Assembly: GCA_003529325.1 (NCBI GenBank) | Contig: DPVW01000129.1 | Coordinates: 3,922-16,984, forward strand | Origin: Candidatus Latescibacterota bacterium | GTDB taxonomy: Bacteria > Latescibacterota > UBA2968 > UBA8231 | Length of the DNA stretch: 13,063 bases | Direction of reading: 5' to 3' | Shown: positions 7,043 through 13,063 of the stretch, in pieces | How positions within the stretch are numbered: the first letter of the stretch is position 1 | Layout: each line of letters opens with the position of its first letter | Position numbers and translations under genes: made by a program | The notes under the pieces: model-generated | Told to the model about the DNA's origin: nothing | What the model saw: the letters and a program-made list of their open reading frames with translations, nothing else | Database searches by the model: none

Positions 7043-9877
7043 TCAGTTCCCCACGATGACTTCCACAAACAGCCCGAACACGTCGAAGTCCAGTTCCTTG
7101 CCCAGACCCTTCCAATCCTTCTCATGCAACTCGAGGCCCGTGCTGATACTCAGATACGCACCCTCGAAGTCGTGGTCTCGGCCCTGCAGCATCAAAACCG
7201 TCTTGCGTTCTTCGTAGCTTATTTCGTCCACTTTGTTGTCGGTGAATTTCATCGGCAGGCCGGGAACCCCAGACATCCCCCACTGCAGGTCGATGCCGTC
7301 CATCACCTCATATGAGGCCTTGAACATCGGCGCCAGAAGACGCGTCGACACGTCGGCCCAATCGCTGCCCCGGCGCCCTTCTTTGAGCGCGTACTTCACG
7401 CCGCCCCAGAGCTCGAACTTGCCCCAGTGCCTGCGGTACTCGGCGCGCGAAATCCACGACCACTCGGCAAAGGAATCAGACGCCTGGACCAGACCCCCAA
7501 AGCTTTCGATCTCGCGCTGTCGATTGAGAAAATGTAGCAGGTCGCTGGTGAACCGAAACTGCGGCGCCGGCGTGTAGCTGAGCCCGAACGACGCCGTATT
7601 CACCAGACTGTTGCGCATGATGAGCGGGTCCGCTGGGGGCGGGTTCAGGACCGAGTAAACATTCGCCAGTGAGGACGTGTCTCCCGTCGCCCATTCGTAG
7701 ACATCGTCGCGCACATCGTCTTCCACAAGCTTGACATCGTCGAACAGCTCGATCTCCAAACCCGAGTACGGGCGCCATACAGCCTCGGTGCGAGCGTAGA
7801 GAGAAGTGGCCTCCCCCGGTCCCGCGATCTCCTCGAGGCTGTAGTACCCCAGGGAGGTTCGACGAACCCCGGGAAGGATGTCGTGCAGGGTGACGAATCC
7901 GTGGCGTCCGCGCTGGTCCTTGCGGATTGGATAGTCCGGATGGTCGTCGTTTTCGCGGAAGTCTGGTTGACCGTTGTTGTTGAAGTCCATGCCGTAGACG
8001 AAGTCGGCCGGATCGGAAGCGAACAACAGGAAGGGCTCACTCCAGTCGGGGATCCCGTTGCGATCCTTGTCGTTGTCAGGGGACAGATCGCCGTCTTCGT
8101 CAAGTCCGGGGTAGACACCGCCGGTAGATCCGCCAGAGTAGTTCCCATTGGGGACGAACAACTGGAAGCGCCCCTGGTCGTTGAAGCTGTCGTCGGCATA
8201 GGCGTCGTTGTCGTCGTTGTCCTCCATCAGGGGGAATTCCTGGGTAAAGGCTTCGTCTCCGGAAAGACTCCCCTTGTCGGTGAAGAACGTGGTACCTCCG
8301 CGGCGACTTTCGTAACCACCACTGTATTGAGGATCCATGCGGAACAGTTCGCCGCCAAGTTCCAGATCGAAAGCTCCCAAGGAGAACGGCCGGCGGACGT
8401 TCAGGAGATAGGCCCAACTGCCGTCCTTGATCCGCTCGCCCCGAGTCTCAAGGGAGTCGCTGCTGAAGGGAAAGTGCGACTCATCCGAGCTGTATACGAT
8501 CTCTCCTTCGGCGATCCACTCCTGTGAGAGCAGGCGAAAATCCGTTCCCAGGAGGGTCTTGCCGCTAGGAATCCCATAGTCAAAGCTGACAGAGCGCAGC
8601 CCCCCCAGACCGGGGTTGCCCTCGGCGCGCGCGACGGTGGTGTGCGGTGCGGTCTGCCGTGGCTTGAAATCGAAGGGGTATTGCGTGTTCCCCCGCTGTG
8701 TATGCCCAGGCCGATTGACGAAGGCAGATGGCCAGAAGCGCTCTTCGAGATCACCATCGGCGTTGACGAAGTCGTGGGTCTGGCGCACGGAGATGCGGTA
8801 GTCCCCCGTTACATCGGCGTGAAATCGGGCGCTGACGATGTTCGCGTCGGCGGGCAGGTTGAAGAGGAACTCGGCGACCTGCCCGCCGGTAACTTGATAG
8901 ATCCCGTCAGTAGGTGCTCCGGCACCGATGGCGGGGCCTGGCTCCAGCGTAGGATCGTAGACTCGATCGCCGCTGGCCCTGTCGTCCGAGGTCAGACGCC
9001 GCCGGGTACCGTCGTCATCGACGACTACGATATCAATGTCGACATCGCGCACGCCCGCAATGGTGTTGGGGTCGTCGCTTTCAACCCAGATCGACACCTG
9101 CTTCGGGCTGCGCATCTGGTACGGCTGCGAGCCGCTGACAAAGCTGCCTTGCCCCGACTCCACATCGGTCTGGTGCTGATTGAAGAAGGTCAAGCCCAGG
9201 GTGAGCATGTCGTTGGGTTGATAGAAATAGTGACCGCCATAGGCTAGTACGGGGCTGAGATCACGACGCGCGTCGAAGGCGGAGAATCGTTGTGGTGCGC
9301 CACGGGTGAGCAAGGCGGTGAAGCCCTGTTGGCCTGTTTCGCCATCGATGCGCAGGCCCTGCCAGCGCGGGTTGCGCACCGTCAGTGGTGACAGGCTCGT
9401 GCGAATGGCGTCCCCCGCCGTGACCGAGAGACCCCATCCTCGGTACGTGTCGTTGGCGATCATCAAGTTGTTGAAGAAATTGAAGAAGTAGTTCTCGCGC
9501 GCCACGGTACTCGATTGAAGGCCTACCGAATCGGAACGTGTCTCACGCCAGCTCAGCAGAGGATAGCCGCGGAACATGTGCGTCCCGAGTCGGTCGTAGA
9601 GTTCGGTGGAACGCACACTGTTGGTCAGCGGCTGATAGAACGTCTTGCCGTAGTTGTAGTATCCCGGCCACACGCCCCGGCTGAGAAAGGAGCGCAGAGG
9701 CGAAGAGGCGGGTGTCGTCACCAACTGCAGACCCGTAGGCGGGGCCGTTTGTGCCTCGACGGGCAGCATGCCAACCATACACCCCATGGCGACGAGCGCC
9801 GTGAGCAGGCGTCCTGCCCACGGCAGACATGCGCTCAAGCTTCTTGCATTTGCTGGGGGTCCTACCGTCACAGGCAT
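7043..9877 (-). CDS. large exported beta-rich protein with Asp/Asn-rich calcium-loop-like cassette, paralogue 1
   Basis: A 944-residue protein of a family I do not recognise by name. An N-terminal signal peptide (hydrophobic about 18-40, likely cleavage after PVEA) is followed by alternating beta-strand-like sequence. Landmarks shared with the next two genes are YDRLG (94-98), a strand pair around RWQGLRID (171-178), FFNQH (231-235), GDYRISVRQTHDF (358-370), SFDYGIPSG (431-439), ELFRMDPQYSG..ESRRGG (510-528), then an acidic cassette: EDNDDNDAYADD (552-563), DEDGDLSPDNDKDRNGIPD (593-611) and DFNNNGQPDFRENDD (631-645). The D-x-D-x-D/N spacing resembles thrombospondin-3/dockerin calcium loops. 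MRNSLVN (754-760) begins the C-terminal beta-rich part, which ends FGLFVEVIVGN. I infer an outer-membrane or surface protein; no enzyme motif is visible. The ATG at 9877 has no good ribosome site; its first codons (MPVT) match the start of paralogue 3. It is first in a tandem set of three. Confidence 0.85.
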   Translation of the reverse strand: MPVTVGPPANARSLSACLPWAGRLLTALVAMGCMVGMLPVEAQTAPPTGLQLVTTPASSPLRSFLSRGVWPGYYNYGKTFYQPLTNSVRSTELYDRLGTHMFRGYPLLSWRETRSDSVGLQSSTVARENYFFNFFNNLMIANDTYRGWGLSVTAGDAIRTSLSPLTVRNPRWQGLRIDGETGQQGFTALLTRGAPQRFSAFDARRDLSPVLAYGGHYFYQPNDMLTLGLTFFNQHQTDVESGQGSFVSGSQPYQMRSPKQVSIWVESDDPNTIAGVRDVDIDIVVVDDDGTRRRLTSDDRASGDRVYDPTLEPGPAIGAGAPTDGIYQVTGGQVAEFLFNLPADANIVSARFHADVTGDYRISVRQTHDFVNADGDLEERFWPSAFVNRPGHTQRGNTQYPFDFKPRQTAPHTTVARAEGNPGLGGLRSVSFDYGIPSGKTLLGTDFRLLSQEWIAEGEIVYSSDESHFPFSSDSLETRGERIKDGSWAYLLNVRRPFSLGAFDLELGGELFRMDPQYSGGYESRRGGTTFFTDKGSLSGDEAFTQEFPLMEDNDDNDAYADDSFNDQGRFQLFVPNGNYSGGSTGGVYPGLDEDGDLSPDNDKDRNGIPDWSEPFLLFASDPADFVYGMDFNNNGQPDFRENDDHPDYPIRKDQRGRHGFVTLHDILPGVRRTSLGYYSLEEIAGPGEATSLYARTEAVWRPYSGLEIELFDDVKLVEDDVRDDVYEWATGDTSSLANVYSVLNPPPADPLIMRNSLVNTASFGLSYTPAPQFRFTSDLLHFLNRQREIESFGGLVQASDSFAEWSWISRAEYRRHWGKFELWGGVKYALKEGRRGSDWADVSTRLLAPMFKASYEVMDGIDLQWGMSGVPGLPMKFTDNKVDEISYEERKTVLMLQGRDHDFEGAYLSISTGLELHEKDWKGLGKELDFDVFGLFVEVIVGN

Positions 9878-9885
9878 CTCATGAG
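9878..9885. promoter_or_regulatory. 8-bp palindrome CTCATGAG abutting the start of paralogue 1
   Basis: CTCATGAG directly precedes the ATG at 9877. It matches the core of the palindrome before the TPR gene, so both longer intergenic gaps of the window carry the same element next to a gene start. Its GAG could also act as a poor, too-close ribosome site. Regulatory role is speculative. Confidence 0.15.
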
Positions 9886-9904
9886 CAGACAGTCTTTGGT
9901 CTCG

Positions 9905-9918
9905 GGGACCGAAGCCCC
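9905..9918 (-). promoter_or_regulatory. UUCG-capped hairpin in the leader of the first paralogue gene
   Basis: The minus strand reads GGGGC-TTCG-GTCCC, which in RNA gives a 5-bp stem (three G-C pairs, one G-U, and a C-G closing pair) capped by the very stable cUUCGg tetraloop. It lies about 27 bases before the start codon. No T-run follows (the next bases are CGAGACCAAAG), so it is not a standard intrinsic terminator. It may protect the mRNA 5' end, act as a weak attenuator, or have no role. Confidence 0.35.
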
Positions 9919-9939
9919 AATAGCTTGAAAGAAAAGCAA

Positions 9940-9968
9940 ACGATAATCTACCTGCAATTTTGCCACAA
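9940..9968 (-). promoter_or_regulatory. weak sigma70-like promoter candidate before the first paralogue
   Basis: On the minus strand TTGTGG (9968-9963) is followed after 17 bases by TATCGT (9945-9940). The matches to consensus are only 3/6 and 4/6, but spacing is ideal and the site lies in the 107-base non-coding gap after the isomerase stop, the place where a separate promoter for the paralogue genes would be expected. Read-through from the upstream genes is equally possible. Low confidence. Confidence 0.2.
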
Positions 9969-9984
9969 CCCCCTTCTGGCGCTG

Positions 9985-11649
9985 CTAGTTGCCTGCCCGC
10001 GTGGTGGTCGTGTCCCGCAGGACCGCGGCGAGCGCTTGAAGAGCGGCGTGATCGATCGAAATCCGGTCGTGGTGCGATTGGCGCAAACCGGTGATGAGTG
10101 CCTCCATCCGGAAACTGGCCAGGCCCGAGCGAGCTGTCGCTTCAGCCTCGGCGAAATCAAGCAACCTGCCAGGTTGGATATCGAGGACCTCAAACACCGA
10201 ATACCCGCCGGGGACCTTCAGTGGTGGGTGCAGTCCCAGCCCATGTTTTATGGCTGCGGCGTAGATCCTGCCGCTGCGTGGGTCCTTGGGCCGCACGTCC
10301 TGCCACAGGCCCCCCAACTTGGCCAGATCGGTGCGGACCGAGTACCTGCGGGCCAGTTCTTGGCCGCTATGGCCGGAGGCGATGAGTCTGTACAACGAAT
10401 CTGCTACCGACGCCTCGTCGACGAGAATCTCGCGGATCGTCAACACCGTGTGAGAGCGAAACAATTCACGCTTCTCGTCGAAGAAGTCCCGCACTTGTTG
10501 GAGGGTCGGCGCAGGGGTCGTCTCAACTTCGAACATGCTCTCACCCAGAAGCTTTAATCTTTTGTCCTGCATTGTCTTATGGACGTCTGGAAGAGACGAA
10601 TACCCGATCTTTTCAGCCTCTCGGGCGGCAAGTTCGTCGAACACCAGCCCCGCCGCCAGCCGCTGCATTCGAGCCGTATCCTGTGACACCGGATCGGGAA
10701 CCTGCACGCGCTGGAGAAAGTCTGCCAAGTCCAGCTTCCCATCGCGCCAGGAGAACAGGCGACGGTCGCCGGACAGCGTATCGATCAGCGAAGCGACGGC
10801 CACCGCTGTTTCGGCGTGGTAGATGACCTGATATGAGTCGCGCAGACGGTCCACAAAACGGGCTTCTGCCGCCTGTCGCGCCCGGCGTTCGCATTGATCC
10901 AGCAGCGCCAGCCGCTGCTCTGCCAGCGACTGGGTGCGCCGTGCCGTCACTGCCAACACATGCCAGCCCATGGGTGTATGCAGGGGCTCGTGACCGTACT
11001 CGCCCACCGGAAGGGCCCAGATGAGATCGGCGATGCCCGGCGGGTACTGACCCCGTCGCAGGAATCCCATGGTGCCGCCCTGGGTGGCGCTGGGGGTGTG
11101 GCTAGAACGTGTCCTGGCCAGCTTGCCGAAGGCGCCGCCGCCGTCGAGCAGCCGGATGATCTCCTCCGCCTGCTCCTCGGTGCGCACGAGGATGTGAGCA
11201 CCCCGGACCTGTGCCCCATGTCCCCATTCTGCGTAGAGCCGGTTGATCGCCTCCTCCGAGGGGACGGGAAGCCTGCCGTATACATCCCGGTCGTAGATCG
11301 CCTCGCGCAGCAGCACTGCCTGCAACGAGTCAAGGGTGGCCACGAACCCCGGCTCCCGGTCCAACCCCCGGCGCTCCGCCTCGAGGACGAGCAAGCGGGC
11401 GGCGACCAGCGCATCGATGGCGACTTCAAGGTCCGTGAGGCTGCGACCGGCAGCCGTCTCCCCGTCGCCATGGATGGCCCTCACAGCCTGCTCGAGATCT
11501 GCCATGGTGACCGCGTAGGGACCGACCTGGGCGATGGTGTGAGCGGGATTGTCTGAACCCGGAACTGCCACCTCCGGGCCGGTGGCGCAGGAAACGGTCC
11601 CGAACAGCAGCGCTAGAGCAGAGCATGGCAGCAGCAAAGTGGACCTCAC
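9985..11649 (-). CDS. SurA/PpiC-like parvulin peptidyl-prolyl isomerase, predicted lipoprotein
   Basis: This gene encodes 554 residues. The frame stays open up to 11925, but that extension lies inside the membrane-protein gene and is proline/arginine/histidine-rich non-native sequence. The GTG at 11649 overlaps the upstream TGA (GTGA) and directly begins a signal peptide (MRSTLLLPCSALALLFG) with a lipobox-like TVSC and Cys21; Thr at -3 is unusual. Residues 36-140 form a helical SurA/PrsA-type N-domain. Residues about 147-237 are a good parvulin domain, with AHILV, GGTMGFLRRG, an LPVGEYG equivalent of the usual L-x-x-GE, and MGWHVLAV. Residues about 400-492 are a weaker second parvulin-like region (IREILVDE, LGGLW, GGYSVFEVLD). 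Such proteins assist folding of exported and outer-membrane proteins in the periplasm. It sits directly before three large exported paralogues, which suggests, but does not prove, that they are its clients. No Shine-Dalgarno sequence is obvious, so coupling is likely. Confidence 0.88.
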   Translation of the reverse strand: MRSTLLLPCSALALLFGTVSCATGPEVAVPGSDNPAHTIAQVGPYAVTMADLEQAVRAIHGDGETAAGRSLTDLEVAIDALVAARLLVLEAERRGLDREPGFVATLDSLQAVLLREAIYDRDVYGRLPVPSEEAINRLYAEWGHGAQVRGAHILVRTEEQAEEIIRLLDGGGAFGKLARTRSSHTPSATQGGTMGFLRRGQYPPGIADLIWALPVGEYGHEPLHTPMGWHVLAVTARRTQSLAEQRLALLDQCERRARQAAEARFVDRLRDSYQVIYHAETAVAVASLIDTLSGDRRLFSWRDGKLDLADFLQRVQVPDPVSQDTARMQRLAAGLVFDELAAREAEKIGYSSLPDVHKTMQDKRLKLLGESMFEVETTPAPTLQQVRDFFDEKRELFRSHTVLTIREILVDEASVADSLYRLIASGHSGQELARRYSVRTDLAKLGGLWQDVRPKDPRSGRIYAAAIKHGLGLHPPLKVPGGYSVFEVLDIQPGRLLDFAEAEATARSGLASFRMEALITGLRQSHHDRISIDHAALQALAAVLRDTTTTRAGN

Positions 11650-13063
11650 CAGAAAAAGAGGTGGTTGCCAGTCATTCCGGTAAAGCCATCGATCACACAC
11701 CAGAGCCCCCCGGCGGCGTAGTGACCGAGGATGAGGCCCAGGAAGAAGGGTCTGGTGCGTCGGTACAGAGTGACACCGCCATAACGCAACACGACACTCT
11801 TGACGAGCCAGGCGATGAAGATGCTGGGCATGAGGTGGTGGGTCGTCCACATGGCGCTGATCGGAAAAGCGATGGGGTGGATGGGAAACCACAACCAACG
11901 CTTCGACGCCAGCGTCATCAGCCACTGAGCGGCGCCCCCCATACCGGCGACACCGAAAAAGTCCCAGCTTGCCGTTGTGGGATTCGTCAGGTGGTGGGCG
12001 GTGAACTTGTACGGCGCTGTCGCGGCGCCTTCACCGAAGAACCAGACGCTCAAATTCAGCGCTCCATGTTGGTAGCCCACCAACAGGATCGTCACCGTCG
12101 CCGCTGTGGCGGCGGCGACCACTGCAATCAGGATGGCAAAAAACAGCCGTCTTCGGAAGGCTGTGACGTAATGTTCGGTGAGTCGCAGGCCGTTGATGAC
12201 GGCGGCCATCAACGTCATGCGCATGGCGTCACCCCATGGGAAGGCCATGCCCATGGCGCCCAGGTTGGCATGTCCCAGGGCGCTGGAGCCTACCGATCCG
12301 ATGGCGGCATCGACGGGGTACAATGGCGCCTTGGTCACCGCCAGTCCCCCTTCTGCAACGATCCGCGTCAGCCCAAACATCACCCCAAGGGTGATCATGA
12401 CGAGGAACGGGGCGAGCCACCAGCTCATGCCACTCAGATGCAGCCACACACACATGACCACGACAGAACCCAGCAACAAGGCGACGGCCTGCCGATAGGA
12501 CAGAATCTCGTCGTCGTCATCGATTTCATCGGTGCCTGACACCACCTTGCGCCAGACCAGGCGCAGGTGCTCTCGAGCGACCCATAAGGAGCTGGCGGCC
12601 AGGACCATGAGGGCACCAAATCCCTGATACGCCAGATAGGTCGAACCGAGGGCGATGCCTTCTACCCGTTGTGTTCCGGGGATGGCGTAGTGCAGGAGAA
12701 TGGCTCGTTCCAGGGTCGTGAGCAGTCCCAGAAACCACATACTGAAACCCAGCTTGGTGCTCAGTAGATACCCGAAGCCGACGACGGCATGGCTGATCGA
12801 CCAGCGCAACTGGAACTTGCCATCCCAGAAGTAGAAATACTTCCAGATCGGCACACCTTCGGGGACCGACGGATAGTAGTTGTGCAGGGCACGCAGTGAG
12901 TACTGCAGCAGGGGGAGCAGGATGCCGATCCACGCCGCCGGCGAGCGGAAGAACTCGCTCAGGACATTGGATGACTCCGGTTGACCAGAATCGCCGATCA
13001 TCGCGATTGGTACCTGCGCCAATGGAAAACTCAGACGCTCGTGTTCGATCCACTGCTTGCGGA
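11646..13063 (-). CDS. OPT-like polytopic membrane protein, DUF6785/DUF6784 family (5' end outside window)
   Basis: The frame is open to the right edge, so the N-terminus is missing; 471 residues are visible. A TTG at 13022 looks like a start, but the 13 residues before it (RKQWIEHERLSFP) continue into LAQVPIAM, which matches the R-x-W-x-E-x-E-R-L-x-FPL stretch I know from this family, so the true start lies outside. Many hydrophobic segments follow, separated by an acidic loop (TDEIDDDDE). Other family-like motifs are TRIVAEGGL in the middle and, near the C-terminus, IAWLVKSVVLRYGG, YRRTRPFFLGLILGHY and a final NHLFFW. The family is related to oligopeptide (OPT) transporters; its substrate is not known to me, so transport is inferred. 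Its TGA overlaps the GTG of the next gene, so the two are probably co-translated. The family call is confident from motifs; the function is not. Confidence 0.85.
   Translation of the reverse strand, partial: RKQWIEHERLSFPLAQVPIAMIGDSGQPESSNVLSEFFRSPAAWIGILLPLLQYSLRALHNYYPSVPEGVPIWKYFYFWDGKFQLRWSISHAVVGFGYLLSTKLGFSMWFLGLLTTLERAILLHYAIPGTQRVEGIALGSTYLAYQGFGALMVLAASSLWVAREHLRLVWRKVVSGTDEIDDDDEILSYRQAVALLLGSVVVMCVWLHLSGMSWWLAPFLVMITLGVMFGLTRIVAEGGLAVTKAPLYPVDAAIGSVGSSALGHANLGAMGMAFPWGDAMRMTLMAAVINGLRLTEHYVTAFRRRLFFAILIAVVAAATAATVTILLVGYQHGALNLSVWFFGEGAATAPYKFTAHHLTNPTTASWDFFGVAGMGGAAQWLMTLASKRWLWFPIHPIAFPISAMWTTHHLMPSIFIAWLVKSVVLRYGGVTLYRRTRPFFLGLILGHYAAGGLWCVIDGFTGMTGNHLFFW

Noticed and set aside
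7039..7125. 29-codon N-terminal extension of paralogue 2
   Set aside because: It overlaps the end of paralogue 1 and hides a normal signal peptide; the ATG at 7038 follows the preceding stop directly and has a ribosome-site-like GGGG.
2170..8224. GTC/GTT-rich stretches repeated in the three genes, considered as a microsatellite or CRISPR-like array
   Set aside because: They are Asp/Asn codon runs of the acidic cassettes, in frame and at homologous protein positions; there is no regular repeat-spacer structure.
1265..9877. Identification of the paralogues as SprA or another type 9 secretion component
   Set aside because: The Asp-rich and beta-rich features are only generally reminiscent; length, motif order and neighbours do not match anything I can name.
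11650..11925. N-terminal extension of the isomerase frame to an upstream ATG
   Set aside because: It would overlap the membrane-protein gene by about 280 bases and place the signal peptide and lipobox at residue 93 onward. The GTG at 11649 fits both coupling and export.
11625..12539. 304-codon plus-strand frame opposite the membrane protein
   Set aside because: It is antisense to clear transmembrane segments; its Gly/His/Gln-rich low-order composition shows no recognisable fold.

Overview
The window is a single-strand gene block: all six protein genes read on the minus strand, so transcription runs from high to low coordinates. Base composition is GC-rich. The proteins carry Sec signal peptides, a lipobox, predicted outer-membrane beta-strands and a SurA-like periplasmic isomerase, so the host is a diderm (Gram-negative-type) bacterium. 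The DUF6785/DUF6784 transporter-like gene is a family I associate with Planctomycetes, Verrucomicrobia, Latescibacterota and similar environmental lineages. That is a weak pointer to an uncultured or environmental phylum, not an identification. I see no tRNA, rRNA, CRISPR, insertion sequence or phage gene.

Layout in transcription order. (1) 13063-11646: polytopic inner-membrane protein of the DUF6785/DUF6784 (OPT-like) family, cut at its N-terminus by the window edge. (2) 11649-9985: lipoprotein with two parvulin-type regions (SurA/PpiC-like), starting at a GTG that overlaps the previous stop codon by 4 bases. (3) A 107-base gap with a weak promoter-like signal and a UUCG-capped hairpin. (4) Three large consecutive paralogues of 944, 981 and 943 residues (9877-7043, 7038-4093, 4096-1265), nearly fused: a 4-base gap, then a 4-base ATGA overlap. 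(5) An 80-base gap with the best promoter-like sequence in the window. (6) 1184 to the left edge: a membrane-anchored TPR protein, cut at its C-terminus.

The three paralogues are the main content. Each has a signal peptide, a beta-strand-rich body, a central Asp/Asn-rich cassette resembling calcium-binding thrombospondin-3/dockerin loops, and a related final beta-strand that in the third protein ends in Phe as in outer-membrane barrels. I read them as exported, probably outer-membrane proteins of unknown function. A plausible but unproven model is a cell-envelope locus: the parvulin lipoprotein helps fold the paralogues, the TPR protein scaffolds them, and the OPT-like protein is an inner-membrane transporter that may or may not use the same substrate. 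No function is assigned to the paralogues.
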